Assembly (NCBI RefSeq): GCF_000463075.2
Contig: NZ_AVAQ01000012.1
Location: forward strand, 310,001-374,000
Direction: 5' to 3'
Source: Lactiplantibacillus plantarum EGD-AQ4
GTDB lineage: Bacteria; Bacillota; Bacilli; Lactobacillales; Lactobacillaceae
Length of the DNA stretch: 64,000 bases
In this document: one piece after another, positions 23,720 to 33,222 of the stretch
Layout of the letters: the number at the start of each line of letters is the position of its first letter
Position numbering within the stretch: the stretch's first letter is position 1
The notes under the pieces: model-generated
The model's input: only the letters and a program-made list of their open reading frames with translations
What the model was told of the DNA's origin: nothing
Database searches by the model: none
Program-made: the position numbers and the translations under genes

Positions 23720-25503
23720 ACCAACGCAATATTCGCAATTTTGCCATCATCGCCCATATTGACCACGGCAAATCGACCCTGGCAGACCAAATTATGGCAC
23801 TGACCAAGACCGTCAGTACGCGCGAACAACGGGCCCAGCTGTTAGATGACATGGCAGTTGAACAAGCCCATGGGGTCACCGTCAAGGCGCGGACCGTTCG
23901 TAATTATTATCAAGCCGAAGATGGTCAAGAATATGAATACAATTTAATTGATACACCGGGACACGTTGATTTTAATTACGAAGTCGCTAAAAGTTTGTCA
24001 GCGACAGAGGGTGCGATTTTATTAGTCGATGCGACTCAGGGCGTCCAAGCCCAAACCATCGCCAATTATCGCATTGCCAAACAACACCATTTGCCCCTGA
24101 TTCCCGTACTCAACAAGGTCGACCTAGCCTCAGCTGATATTGACGCCGCCTTAGATGAATTACACGACCTCGATTCAGCGTTTACGCCCGACCAAGTCTT
24201 ATTGATTTCTGCCAAAACGGGTCAGGGCGTTCCCGCCGTCTTAGAAGCCATCCGAACCCGGCTCCCCGCACCCACTGGAGATGCTACCGCTCCGCTAAAG
24301 GCCTTAGTATTCGACTCATTGTACGATCCTTATCAAGGCGTCATCGCCTATGTCCGACTGATTGACGGCCAGTTAAAGTCTCCACAAGCGCTACGTTTAA
24401 TGGCTGCCGACTGTCATTTCACCAGCAAATCAATTGGCGTCATGACACCGAACATGTTGCCCCAAACCAGTTTGCATGCCGGCGATGTGGGCTACGTGGT
24501 CACGGGTATCAAAGACCCCAAACAAATCCGCGTCGGGGATACCCTGACATCGGCGGAAACACCGACTAGTCAGCCCCTGCCCGGATATGAACCCGCAAAA
24601 TCAATGGTCTTTGCTGGGCTGTATCCACAAAATAATGATTTTCCCGCACTCAAAGCGGCCGTCCAAAAGCTCAACTTGAACGACCCCTCGTTTACCTTCG
24701 TTGAAGAACGGTCAGAAGCGCTCGGTGTCGGCTTTCGTTGTGGCTTTCTGGGCGCCTTTCATCTTCAGATTATCCGTGAGCGACTGCAGGATGAGTATGG
24801 CATCGATGTACTGACGACCGCACCCAATGTGACCTATCACGTGACGCTGAAAAATGGGCAACGCGTCGTCGTGAATAATCCAGTGCAATTTCCCGCCTTC
24901 AGCTTGATCGAACAAGTCGAAGAGCCCTTCATGAAGGCCGAAATCACGACACCCGACGCTAGTTTGAATGCGGTACTGAAGCTCGCTGAGCAACACAAAG
25001 GGACGCTAATCGACTTATCGAATAATGGCGAGCTAGTCGTCGCCGTCATCAAAATTCCGTTGTCTGAAATCGCGTCCCACTTCTTCTCCGAGCTAAAATC
25101 CGTCTCACATGGATTTGCGAGTCTTAACACGACCTTTTACGATAATGAAGCGAGTGATCTCGTCAAAGTGGAAGTCGATATCAACTACGCCCCCGTGGAC
25201 GCGCTCACCTTCGTCGTTCATCGCGAAGACGCCCCACAAATGACCCAGCAATTAGTCATTGGACTGAAATCCACCGTGCCGCGCCAACTCTATCCGACAC
25301 CGGTTCAGGCGATCGTCGAAGGCAAAGTTCTAGCGCGCGTGGACGTGCCCCCACTACGGAAAAATGCGGCCGTCAATGGTGACAAGCATAGCGTTTCCAA
25401 AAAGGCCGCCCTGTTACGCCGTCAAAGTGCAAACAAACGGCGTGCCACCAAGAACACCATCAAATTACCGCAAAGCGTGTTCAATACGATTCTTGGGATC
25501 TAA
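23716..25503 (+). CDS. LepA (elongation factor 4) paralog
   Basis: 595 residues, LepA length. GTPase motifs: AHIDHGKST (about 13-21), DTPGH (about 78-82), NKVDL (about 132-136). Domains II, III and V and the LepA-specific C-terminal region, rich in basic residues near the end (KHSVSKKAALLRRQSANKRRATKN), are all present. Canonical LepA has RGIT in switch I; here the equivalent is HGVT, and surrounding residues differ (AVEQAHGVTVKARTVRNYY). It is therefore probably a second, accessory LepA. LepA back-translocates or assists ribosomes under stress. Uniquely for this gene family, it sits behind a TetR regulator. Terminator at 25567. Confidence 0.87.
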   Translation: MNQRNIRNFAIIAHIDHGKSTLADQIMALTKTVSTREQRAQLLDDMAVEQAHGVTVKARTVRNYYQAEDGQEYEYNLIDTPGHVDFNYEVAKSLSATEGAILLVDATQGVQAQTIANYRIAKQHHLPLIPVLNKVDLASADIDAALDELHDLDSAFTPDQVLLISAKTGQGVPAVLEAIRTRLPAPTGDATAPLKALVFDSLYDPYQGVIAYVRLIDGQLKSPQALRLMAADCHFTSKSIGVMTPNMLPQTSLHAGDVGYVVTGIKDPKQIRVGDTLTSAETPTSQPLPGYEPAKSMVFAGLYPQNNDFPALKAAVQKLNLNDPSFTFVEERSEALGVGFRCGFLGAFHLQIIRERLQDEYGIDVLTTAPNVTYHVTLKNGQRVVVNNPVQFPAFSLIEQVEEPFMKAEITTPDASLNAVLKLAEQHKGTLIDLSNNGELVVAVIKIPLSEIASHFFSELKSVSHGFASLNTTFYDNEASDLVKVEVDINYAPVDALTFVVHREDAPQMTQQLVIGLKSTVPRQLYPTPVQAIVEGKVLARVDVPPLRKNAAVNGDKHSVSKKAALLRRQSANKRRATKNTIKLPQSVFNTILGI

Positions 25504-25566
25504 CACGCGCACGACCAGCTGGTTTTGCCAACAACTCAAGTTTTTCTATATCGTAAAAAACTAAAG

Positions 25567-25612
25567 TGGCGCCTCAAGAATTTATCGTCAAATTCTTGAA
25601 GCACCATTTTTA
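25567..25612 (+). terminator. Intrinsic terminator of the TetR-LepA-paralog operon
   Basis: TGGCGCCTCAAGAATTT pairs, with two G-T wobbles, with AAATTCTTGAAGCACCA, followed by TTTTT. Confidence 0.82.
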
Positions 25613-25696
25613 ATCTAAAATCAGTTGAGCAAGGTCAGCCACTAGTGCATTGACTGATTGCAACGGCCAGTTTCAACTTGCACAGCCATTTTGTCA

Positions 25697-26779
25697 TCAC
25701 CCAGCATAATAAGCATCAAACCACACCAGCAATAGCGACACAATCAACAGTCCCGCTACCGCCAGCGCATGCCACCACTTATTGCGGACGAAGATGGCGA
25801 TGTATTCTCGCAAAATCGCGTCAGGCAAGAAGAAGCGGGCCGTGCGTGCTCCGATACCATCCGCTTTAAGTCCGGCCTGCTTGGCAAACATTCCCGCTCG
25901 CAGCGTATGGTAGTTATTCGTCACGAAAATCGTGCGTGGTTGTTTAATGGGGCCCTGGTCAATCAACTGCTTACTGAATTGCATATTTTGCAGCGTCGTT
26001 TTGGACTTTGTCTCCGCCCAACCAGCCGACGCCGGCAAACCGTGAGCAATCGCATAATCCAGCATTGCTTGGCCTTCTGGAACCGTCTCGTCACCACCCT
26101 GGCCACCAGAAAAAATCATGATGGCTGGATGCTGCGTCTTGCGTTGTTGCTTTTGATAAAATCGCAACCCACGCATGATCCGCTGACCTAGTAGTGGCGA
26201 GACCCGGTTGCCATCCAGCAATCCCGCACCCAGGACGATAATGTAATCTTGCCGTAGTCGTGGCCAGTTAAATTGATAGATCGTCAGCATCGTCAAATAG
26301 TTATAGAACCAAAATCCCACGTACAGGATCACGAGGTTTGGAAAAATCGCCATGAAGTTGCTGACTGGTTGGGGAACGTACTGGCTCACGCGATTGCCGA
26401 TAAATGGCAAAATCAGAATTGCCAACCCCAGATACAAAGTCAGCATATTGGCCAAAGTATGGCTTTCATGCCGCCACATGATCCAAGCATTCCATAGTAG
26501 CAGAAAAGCCTGTAACGTGAAAATCAGGCCAATCAAGAGTAGTAACAACACAAATAACGTGCCACTGACAATAATCAGCCAATGGATATTACTGCCGAGA
26601 ATCGTCACGGCCAACATGGCTAAAAAGGAATAGAAAAATAGCGAAAACCAGATGCCATTACCTAAACGGACTTTATCGCGATGGTACCGCCAGCTAAAGC
26701 CAGTTCCAAAGAAGATGGGGACCAGCCAGCCCCAGTAAAACACGGCTGGGACTGGGACCCACACTGCCGCATTATTCAC
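25697..26779 (-). CDS. YdcF/SanA-like DUF218 membrane protein
   Basis: 360 residues. Five to six hydrophobic segments cover about residues 10-170. The DUF218 domain follows (about 178-330) with YIIVLGAGLLDGNRVSPLL, IMIFSGGQGGDETVPEGQAM and FVTNNYHTLRAG, and a last membrane segment (about 338-356). Start is GTG with a GGGGG site. Related proteins (YdcF, ElyC, SanA) affect envelope polymer synthesis, and some bind S-adenosylmethionine; the reaction here is unknown. Monocistronic. Confidence 0.85.
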   Translation of the reverse strand: MNNAAVWVPVPAVFYWGWLVPIFFGTGFSWRYHRDKVRLGNGIWFSLFFYSFLAMLAVTILGSNIHWLIIVSGTLFVLLLLLIGLIFTLQAFLLLWNAWIMWRHESHTLANMLTLYLGLAILILPFIGNRVSQYVPQPVSNFMAIFPNLVILYVGFWFYNYLTMLTIYQFNWPRLRQDYIIVLGAGLLDGNRVSPLLGQRIMRGLRFYQKQQRKTQHPAIMIFSGGQGGDETVPEGQAMLDYAIAHGLPASAGWAETKSKTTLQNMQFSKQLIDQGPIKQPRTIFVTNNYHTLRAGMFAKQAGLKADGIGARTARFFLPDAILREYIAIFVRNKWWHALAVAGLLIVSLLLVWFDAYYAG

Positions 26780-26937
26780 ATCAACACCCCCGCATCATAT
26801 TATATTCAGCTCCCATCATATCGGAGTCGCCGCGGGACTGCAATCAGGAACCATTACTTTTGCCTAACTGATTTGATAATTGCCGTCATTTTAGGTTGGA
26901 TGCCGCAATGATCCACCCAATCCGTGTCACCATCAAC

Positions 26938-27693
26938 TTACTTCAATTGTTTCTGGGCATTATAGAAATTGCGGTAAGCCAAGTAGCACGCGATAATCGA
27001 GCCCAAACTTGTCGCTGACAAGAGCATGAACGTCACCATGATTTGGTACTTGATGGCCCGCACCGGATCGACACCGGCAAAAATCAGCCCAGACATCATG
27101 CCTGGCAGACTAACCAACCCGACCGTTTTAGCCGAATCAATCGTGGGTGACATCCCCGTCCGAATCGCTTCGCGGACAATCGCAATCGAGGCATCTAGCA
27201 AGCCGGCCCCGAGCGCCAGTCGTTCCAGCACGCCCTGACGTTGATCGTGGAATTGGCTATTGAGACTACGATAGGCCAACCCAATGGCGACCATCGAATT
27301 CGACGCAATCATGCCAGAAATCGGGATCATCTGGGACGGAATGAACTTGATGGCTCCTGATAAAACCAGGACGCCCAATGTCACGCCGGTACTGACAAAG
27401 ATGGCTAATAGTGAAATCCCCAAAGCATGGTCGATGCCCGGACCACGTTTTTTCGCATTCCACGCCGCATTAAAGATGATGAAGCCCATCATAGCTAAAG
27501 TCAGCCATAAATTATTAACGCGGAAAATATACTTCAACAAGTAGCCGACAATGAACAACTGCACGACTGCGCGCACAACACCAATAATAATGTCCTTATC
27601 CAAGCCGAGCTTCTGCCACAGACTAATCCCGAGCGCGACTAAGACTAACATGGCCGCGAGAAACAACGATGTGTTATTAACTGCTAAATTCAT
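26938..27693 (-). CDS. ABC transporter permease, UPF0014 family (FetB/YbbM-like)
   Basis: 251 residues with about seven hydrophobic segments and the UPF0014 features VRAVVQLFIVGYLLKYIF, IPISGMIASNSMVAIGL and SLPGMMSGLIFAGVDP. FetB-type proteins work with an ATPase in iron or general metal homeostasis or efflux; the direction is not certain. Starts within the ATGA overlap at the end of the ATPase gene, so the two are translationally coupled. Confidence 0.88.
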   Translation of the reverse strand: MNLAVNNTSLFLAAMLVLVALGISLWQKLGLDKDIIIGVVRAVVQLFIVGYLLKYIFRVNNLWLTLAMMGFIIFNAAWNAKKRGPGIDHALGISLLAIFVSTGVTLGVLVLSGAIKFIPSQMIPISGMIASNSMVAIGLAYRSLNSQFHDQRQGVLERLALGAGLLDASIAIVREAIRTGMSPTIDSAKTVGLVSLPGMMSGLIFAGVDPVRAIKYQIMVTFMLLSATSLGSIIACYLAYRNFYNAQKQLK

Positions 27694-28340
27694 GCGTGCA
27701 CCTCCAAGCGTCCATCGACAACTTTCGCTAGCTGGTCGGCTGCGGCAATCTCCGTCGTATCGTGCGTAATCATGATCGTCGTGACGTGTTCTTGCTCATT
27801 AAGTCGCCGCAACCATTGATGAACAATGTCTTTGTTTGCTTCATCTAAACCCGCCGTGACTTCATCTAAGAGTAAGACTTGTGGTAAAAATAAGACGTTG
27901 CGAATCAGTGCCACCCGTTGCCGCTCCCCACCGGAAAGCTCAGTGACGGGTTGATGTAAGGTCCGTTCCGACAAACCAAAGTTCTGTAAAGCCGTCACGA
28001 CGCGGCTGGTATCCATGGGTTGTTTGCGAATTTGATAGGGAAAGGCCAGGTTATCCGCTACCGTTTCGCCAAATAAGGTCGGTTGTTGGAAACAATACGA
28101 GACTTGGCGCCGATACAGGATGGGGTCGTAACTTTCAATCGGTCGGTCCTCAAACCGCAAGTCACCACTCGTTTTTGAAATCATAGCCGCGATAATCCGT
28201 AGTAAAGTACTCTTACCGCCCCCCGACGGCCCGGTCAAGGTGATGTGGGCCCCCGCTGGAATCTGCCAATTAATATCATGCAAAATGTGTTGGTCCGCAA
28301 CCTGATAATTAACTTGTGACAACGAAATCAATGCCTTCAT
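27690..28340 (-). CDS. ABC transporter ATP-binding protein (FetA-like)
   Basis: 216 residues. Walker A GPSGGGKSTLL near residue 37, Q-loop SYCFQQPTLFG, signature LSGGERQRVALIRN near residue 137, Walker B VLLLDEVTAGLDE. It is the partner of the UPF0014 permease immediately downstream. Note the Val rather than Pro in DEVTAGLD. Confidence 0.88.
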   Translation of the reverse strand: MKALISLSQVNYQVADQHILHDINWQIPAGAHITLTGPSGGGKSTLLRIIAAMISKTSGDLRFEDRPIESYDPILYRRQVSYCFQQPTLFGETVADNLAFPYQIRKQPMDTSRVVTALQNFGLSERTLHQPVTELSGGERQRVALIRNVLFLPQVLLLDEVTAGLDEANKDIVHQWLRRLNEQEHVTTIMITHDTTEIAAADQLAKVVDGRLEVHA

Positions 28341-28489
28341 TTCTAGCCACCCCCGTTATTAAATTAGAATCATTATAACCTGATAATGTATCGGCTTTCA
28401 ATGAAAACTACTCAGTGATCGTCGCTTTCCCGCCATGCTATAATGGGAGTTAACACAGTTCACAGAAAAACGAGGTCAAAATTAAACTT

Positions 28490-29935
28490 ATGCCACAATC
28501 TAACCATTATTCGCACCAATCCCGATCACACAATGATCGCCGCCGGCAGCAACCGGCCGAAAAGGTGCAGTCGACCGTTACGATCGGCCAACGTTTTCCA
28601 CTCACGATTCGGCGCCTCGGTATCAACGGCGAAGGAATCGGTTACTATAAGCACGTGATTACGTTCGTCAAAGGCGCCCTACCAGAAGAAGTCGTGGTCG
28701 CTGAAGTCACGGCGGTCCATCCACGTTACTTGGAAGCTAAAATTCGCAGTATTCGTAAACCAAGCCCGGACCGCGTCGATCCACAAGACGCATACGCAGG
28801 CGAAGTAGGTGGTTTCGAGCTCGAACACCTCGACTACCCGGCACAATTAACGTTCAAACAAGATTTGATTCGCCAAGCGCTTGAAAAATACCGGCCTGCT
28901 GGTTATCGCCATTACGACGTTCGACCAACGATTGGTATGGCCGATCCGTATGCCTACCGCAACAAGGCCCAGTTTCAGGTTCGGATGATCGATGGCCACG
29001 TCGCCGCCGGGCTTTATAAAGAAAATAGTCATGACCTAGTCGACTTACCGACTTGTTCCGTTCAAATGCCGGCAACCATGACGGTGATGCGTCAAGTCGT
29101 CGCCTGGTTAGAAGAACTCGAAGTGCCGATTTACGATGAAGCTCACAACTCAGGCATCGTCAAGACACTGGTCGTTCGGGAGGCCGCTGCAACCGGTGAA
29201 GTGCAATTAGTCTTCATCACCAATACACCCAAACTGCCGAAGAAGCACCAATTGTTAATGAAGATTGCTGAAAAGTTGCCAATGGTCGTCTCGGTCATGC
29301 AAAACGTCAATGCTGGCAAGACGTCCCTCGTATGGGGTGATCAAACTACCCTACTCGCTGGTAAACCAACGATTACGGAAGAACTCGACGGCTTAGTCTT
29401 CGACCTGTCTGCACGGGCCTTCTTCCAATTGAATCCGCAACAAACTAAGAAGTTGTATCGTTTGGCACGCGAAGCACTCGACTTGGCACCTAACGAAACC
29501 TTAGTCGACGCCTATTCGGGGGTCGGAACGATTGGCCTGTCACTAGCCGATGTCGCCAAAGAAGTGCGGGGCATGGACACGATTCCGGCCGCGGTCGCAG
29601 ATGCTAACGCCAATGCGCAACGCAACAAAATCACGAACGCCCACTACGAAGTTGGCGAAGCCGAAGTCTTACTGCCACAATGGTTAGCCAGCGGATTCGC
29701 ACCGGACGCAATGGTCGTTGACCCGCCCCGTACTGGTCTGGACGGCGTGTTAATCGATGCCATCTTACAAAGCGCACCCGAAAAACTCGTCTATATTTCT
29801 TGTAATCCATCGACCCTGGCACGCGATTTACAAGAATTGACGCGCGGCTACCAAGTCGACTACATTCAATCGATCGACATGTTCCCGCAAACGGCGCGCT
29901 GTGAGGCGGTCGTGCGCTTTACGAAACGTCATTAA
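28490..29935 (+). CDS. rlmD: 23S rRNA (uracil-C5)-methyltransferase, RlmD/RumA family
   Basis: 481 residues. A basic, low-complexity N-terminus (about 1-25), a TRAM RNA-binding domain (about 27-88: RRLGINGEGIGYYKHVITFVKG), then a Rossmann methyltransferase with DAYSGVGTIGLSLA near residue 340, VVDPPRTGLD near residue 405 and the catalytic Cys in YISCNPSTLARD near residue 436. The C-terminus has the QTARCEAVV signature. In Bacillales one enzyme (RlmCD) methylates both U747 and U1939; that may apply here. The cysteine pattern of Fe-S RlmD is not evident. The 147-residue gene at 29970 follows by 35 bp. Confidence 0.92.
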   Translation: MPQSNHYSHQSRSHNDRRRQQPAEKVQSTVTIGQRFPLTIRRLGINGEGIGYYKHVITFVKGALPEEVVVAEVTAVHPRYLEAKIRSIRKPSPDRVDPQDAYAGEVGGFELEHLDYPAQLTFKQDLIRQALEKYRPAGYRHYDVRPTIGMADPYAYRNKAQFQVRMIDGHVAAGLYKENSHDLVDLPTCSVQMPATMTVMRQVVAWLEELEVPIYDEAHNSGIVKTLVVREAAATGEVQLVFITNTPKLPKKHQLLMKIAEKLPMVVSVMQNVNAGKTSLVWGDQTTLLAGKPTITEELDGLVFDLSARAFFQLNPQQTKKLYRLAREALDLAPNETLVDAYSGVGTIGLSLADVAKEVRGMDTIPAAVADANANAQRNKITNAHYEVGEAEVLLPQWLASGFAPDAMVVDPPRTGLDGVLIDAILQSAPEKLVYISCNPSTLARDLQELTRGYQVDYIQSIDMFPQTARCEAVVRFTKRH

Positions 29936-29969
29936 TTAATTAATTTATTTTTTTGAAGGGGGAATCTCC

Positions 29970-30413
29970 ATGGCAGCTACTGATAGCCAAATTGCACTCA
30001 CGATGACCTTTACGCTACGGCCACCGTTCAAAACGCACTTCTTATTGTTAAAGGATTACGTGGCGGATGTTCGCATTCCAGCCCGTGATGGCGTGTTAAC
30101 GACGATCATCGCCAAAAACATTCCGTTGACCCCGGCGCTGGAACAACTCAAAACGATTTTCGACGACGTGCAAAACCCCGTATACTGGCAATTACACGAC
30201 CAAGCGGTACAGGAATTCTTCAGCGCCCATCCTGACCAGCGTCCAGTATTGCCACTGGATCTCTTGCAAGTCATGCTCAATACCTTGTCCGCTCAAGGAT
30301 TGTCGGACGAACAACTGATGCACATTATGCGCGAAGTCTTCGAACGCTTGCAGACCAACGACTTTAACAGCCAGGTTGCGCAGCGGATTTTGACTTCGTT
30401 GAATAATAAATAA
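29970..30413 (+). CDS. Conserved hypothetical protein
   Basis: 147 residues, soluble, with a GGGGGA site before ATG. I do not recognise a domain. N-terminal half has a beta-type pattern (LTMTFTLRPPFKTHFLLLKDYVADVRIPARDGVLTT); the rest is mostly helical with an acidic last third (LSDEQLMHIMREVFERLQT). Lies 34 bp after the rRNA methyltransferase gene and shares its terminator at 30424, so they form one transcript. Confidence 0.7.
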   Translation: MAATDSQIALTMTFTLRPPFKTHFLLLKDYVADVRIPARDGVLTTIIAKNIPLTPALEQLKTIFDDVQNPVYWQLHDQAVQEFFSAHPDQRPVLPLDLLQVMLNTLSAQGLSDEQLMHIMREVFERLQTNDFNSQVAQRILTSLNNK

Positions 30414-30423
30414 TTTGATTTAC

Positions 30424-30471
30424 AAAAGGGACCCTGACAATGCTGGAATATCAGCTTGTCAGGGTCCCCTT
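30424..30471 (+). terminator. Intrinsic terminator
   Basis: AAGGGACCCTGACAA / TTGTCAGGGTCCCCTT with an extended inner GCTGA/TCAGC stem, just after the hypothetical gene. Confidence 0.85.
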
Positions 30472-30632
30472 GACGTTTTAAAAGTTAATCCTAAATTTGA
30501 ATCTTGGTTGTTGACGACTCAACATTGCGAGTTGTCCCCAATCAGGCTTAATGAGTGCCGGTGCTGCGTAGCTCAGCGCATAAATTCAGTCGCGCACATC
30601 AAATGCGCAATGCGATGTCGGCAACAACTAAA

Positions 30633-31451
30633 TCAGCTAAAATACCGTTCTAGCGTCGCCTGAATCCCAGGCTGATCATTATCCGTCGTCACCATATCCG
30701 CGGCATCTTTAACCGCTTGAGGCGCATTGCCCATCGCAACCCCGACGCCCACTTCTTGGAGCATCGCAACATCGTTAAAGTTATCGCCAAACCCCAGCGT
30801 TTCAGCTGTCGTGAGGTGTTCATCCGCCAGTAATTTCTTCAAAGCAGCGGCTTTGGTGACACCGGTGGCGACGATTTCTAGATACGTCGCTTTAGAACGA
30901 TAAACGGCTAAGTCTTTGAATTCAGGTGTTTGTAGTCGTTGCTCGATTGCTTGAATCACAGTAGCCTCCGCCATAATCATGATTTTGTGCACTGGCGTCG
31001 GCGCCACTTGTAGCCAGTCGGCAAGGTCAGCCACCTGTGGTTGGTAGCCGATGCCGTCAGCTTCTTGTTGCTCCCACTGTCCCATATTAGCGACTAACCA
31101 GTCGTTATTCGTATAAATATTGATGGAAGCAGTTGGCCATTCACGTGCGATTAACGCCTGGACTGACCGCGCCAGTTCAGGGGCAACCGCTTGTTCTTCA
31201 AAGACCGTTAGTTGGTCATGATCATCGGTAGTTGCCGTTAGCGCCCCGTTATACGCAATCATCGTAGAATTAATCCCCAACTGCTGGGCAATACCAAACA
31301 TGCCTTTTGGCGAGCGTGCTGAAGCTAACACCATCTTTGCGCCGCGTGCGACCGCCGCTTGAACCCCCGTAATCGTTGCGGGTAATAATTGGCCGTGGCT
31401 GTCCACTAGGGTACCGTCGATGTCACTTACGATTAGTTTAATTGTTTTCAT
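30633..31451 (-). CDS. HAD-superfamily sugar-phosphate-type phosphatase (Cof subfamily)
   Basis: 272 residues. Motif I VSDIDGTLVDS near residue 8 with both catalytic aspartates, motif II LASARS near residue 42, motif III Lys near residue 197, motif IV GFGDNFNDVAML near residue 220. A type IIB cap (about 80-190) lies between. Cof-type enzymes dephosphorylate varied sugar phosphates or cofactors; the substrate is unknown. Ribosome site AGGAAAAG. Single gene. Confidence 0.9.
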   Translation of the reverse strand: MKTIKLIVSDIDGTLVDSHGQLLPATITGVQAAVARGAKMVLASARSPKGMFGIAQQLGINSTMIAYNGALTATTDDHDQLTVFEEQAVAPELARSVQALIAREWPTASINIYTNNDWLVANMGQWEQQEADGIGYQPQVADLADWLQVAPTPVHKIMIMAEATVIQAIEQRLQTPEFKDLAVYRSKATYLEIVATGVTKAAALKKLLADEHLTTAETLGFGDNFNDVAMLQEVGVGVAMGNAPQAVKDAADMVTTDNDQPGIQATLERYFS

Positions 31452-31525
31452 CTTGCTTTTCCTACTTTCACAAGTTGCCTATCCGTCACAAAAAAGCCTG
31501 AGATTTCCCAGACCTAAACACTTCA

Positions 31526-31981
31526 CTACTCTAATTCTCGCCGATTCTTCAAATCAAACACCACTCGGTCCCCCACGAGTTTGGCAAATAATTCCTGCTC
31601 AGGTTGGGGGTCGAACGGCCCCAAATCAACTAGAATCTGGCCATCGTCCGCCACTTGATACCCTTGATACCGATCAAAGATGACATGATACATCGTCTGG
31701 GCTGGTCGCATCCGCTCATCCACCTGAGCAGCCGCCGCCTTCAACGTATAGCCAGCTTGGAGTAAGTTACTCATCGCAGCCGCTTTGATAACCATTTTCA
31801 TGGTATATATGCGTGCCTGACCTGGCTCATCCTCATTCTTAGGAATAATGTACCCCTTTTTTTGCCAATACCGCAGTTGTCGTGGCGAGACACCAGTCAT
31901 TCTGCTCAATTCACTAATGCCAATCGTTAGTTGACCCTTATGAAAGAGCTCACGTAAATCTCCACGCGTCCCGTTTGCCAT
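31526..31981 (-). CDS. MerR-family transcriptional regulator
   Basis: 151 residues. The MerR winged helix is at about 18-75: GISELSRMTGVSPRQLRYWQKKGYI, followed by an alpha-helical linker and a short C-terminal region of unassigned ligand binding. AGGAGG site before ATG. It lies next to, and in the same direction as, the NmrA-like oxidoreductase gene (32075), but they are separated by about 90 bp and linkage is uncertain. Confidence 0.82.
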   Translation of the reverse strand: MANGTRGDLRELFHKGQLTIGISELSRMTGVSPRQLRYWQKKGYIIPKNEDEPGQARIYTMKMVIKAAAMSNLLQAGYTLKAAAAQVDERMRPAQTMYHVIFDRYQGYQVADDGQILVDLGPFDPQPEQELFAKLVGDRVVFDLKNRRELE

Positions 31982-32074
31982 GCTGGCGCCTCCTTTCCAA
32001 AATTGCTATTACACTAGATTATAGCATGGAATTTAGTCGTCACCATTAACTCACTGGGAATTTTGTGTGATTAA

Positions 32075-32938
32075 TTAGCTCGGACGGTACGTCGTTTGTA
32101 AGAAGTCAGTCAAGGATTGCGCCGGCTGTCCCATAATCTGCTGGTAATCGTCACTGACTGTTGCTAACAAGCCCATGGCGCCACCCGCATACATCGAGGC
32201 TAACATCGGGCCTTCATTGTTCTGATTATACATATCGCTGAAAGCCTGCAACGATACTGGTTGATAGCCAATCGGTTGTCCGCTAACTTGACTCAAAACG
32301 GCCGCCAGTTCAGGCATCGTGTAGGCCTGTTCTTGAGTGAGCGTGTAGATGCGGCCGCGTTGTAATAGATCTGGCGTCGTCGCGACCTTGGCAAATGCCG
32401 CGGCACTATCCGCCTGACTGATAAAACTCAAAGCTTGGTCGCCCATCGGATAAATGACATTGTGCCGCTCGATTAATTCGGGTAAATAGGGCACCAACGG
32501 ATCAGCGTACAGCGCATTGCGAACGATCGTATAATTGAGGTCAGTTCCAGCTAAGCGACGCGGTACGTAGCCGTAGAACGCTGACAGTGCAAAGGGGTTG
32601 TTGGCTTGGTCGGCAATGAAGCCCATCACTAACAAATGCTGCACATTCGCTTGCTGGACCGCCGCCAAGACATTCTCAAACTCTTGTACCCGTAAATAAC
32701 TGTTGTGGCTCTTACTTGGAATATAAATCAAGACATCACTATCCTGGAAAAAAGCTTGTAATCGTTCTGGCTGTTGGTAATCGATTGCCATCACTTGCAT
32801 ACCCTGTTGTTGATAATCCTGTGCTTTACTAGGCGTGTGAACACCTAAATACAACTCGCTAGGATCCACTAATGGTTTGATTGCCGCAACAATCTGTTGT
32901 CCCAAATGACCCGTGGCACCTGTAATCGCATATTTCAT
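32075..32938 (-). CDS. NmrA-like NAD(P)-binding oxidoreductase
   Basis: 287 residues. Rossmann fold with ITGATGHLGQQIV at residues 3-15; the middle shows YGYVPRRLAG and the C-terminus contains a DFLQTTY helix. This is the atypical short-chain dehydrogenase group that includes quinone oxidoreductase QorB and redox sensors; the usual Tyr-x3-Lys catalytic pair is not clear, so an oxidoreductase or a redox-sensing role is possible. AAGGAG site. Monocistronic. Confidence 0.82.
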   Translation of the reverse strand: MKYAITGATGHLGQQIVAAIKPLVDPSELYLGVHTPSKAQDYQQQGMQVMAIDYQQPERLQAFFQDSDVLIYIPSKSHNSYLRVQEFENVLAAVQQANVQHLLVMGFIADQANNPFALSAFYGYVPRRLAGTDLNYTIVRNALYADPLVPYLPELIERHNVIYPMGDQALSFISQADSAAAFAKVATTPDLLQRGRIYTLTQEQAYTMPELAAVLSQVSGQPIGYQPVSLQAFSDMYNQNNEGPMLASMYAGGAMGLLATVSDDYQQIMGQPAQSLTDFLQTTYRPS

Positions 32939-33115
32939 CTTAACCCGCTCCTTCTTGTAACTTCATTAGTTACATTAAACCGGATTTGGTTTTGTTTGTC
33001 AATCAAAGCCGCTTATGGTCAGGGTAGTACCATAGAGGTCGGTTGCCCACTAACTTAGAAACTGGCGGGCACTGCGCTCAAATCATCGTCACCCCAACCG
33101 ACACCGCCGCGACCA

Positions 33116-33154
33116 CAAAAAATTGGCAGCCATCAACTTGCGATGACTGCCAAT
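33116..33154 (-). terminator. Intrinsic terminator after the PTS permease gene
   Basis: Minus strand: ATTGGCAGTCATCG-type arm pairing with GATGGCTGCCAAT, followed by TTTTTT. About 70 bp past the PTS stop codon. Confidence 0.8.
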
Positions 33155-33222
33155 AAGCTATTAATTTTACGCTAAAAATTTTAACCGAGCTTCAGTAGAA
33201 CGTTCAATTCTACCCGTTTAGC

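Noticed and set aside
28847-29075. Antisense frames inside the rRNA methyltransferase gene
   Set aside because: Shadows of a well-supported coding frame; no promoter or ribosome site.
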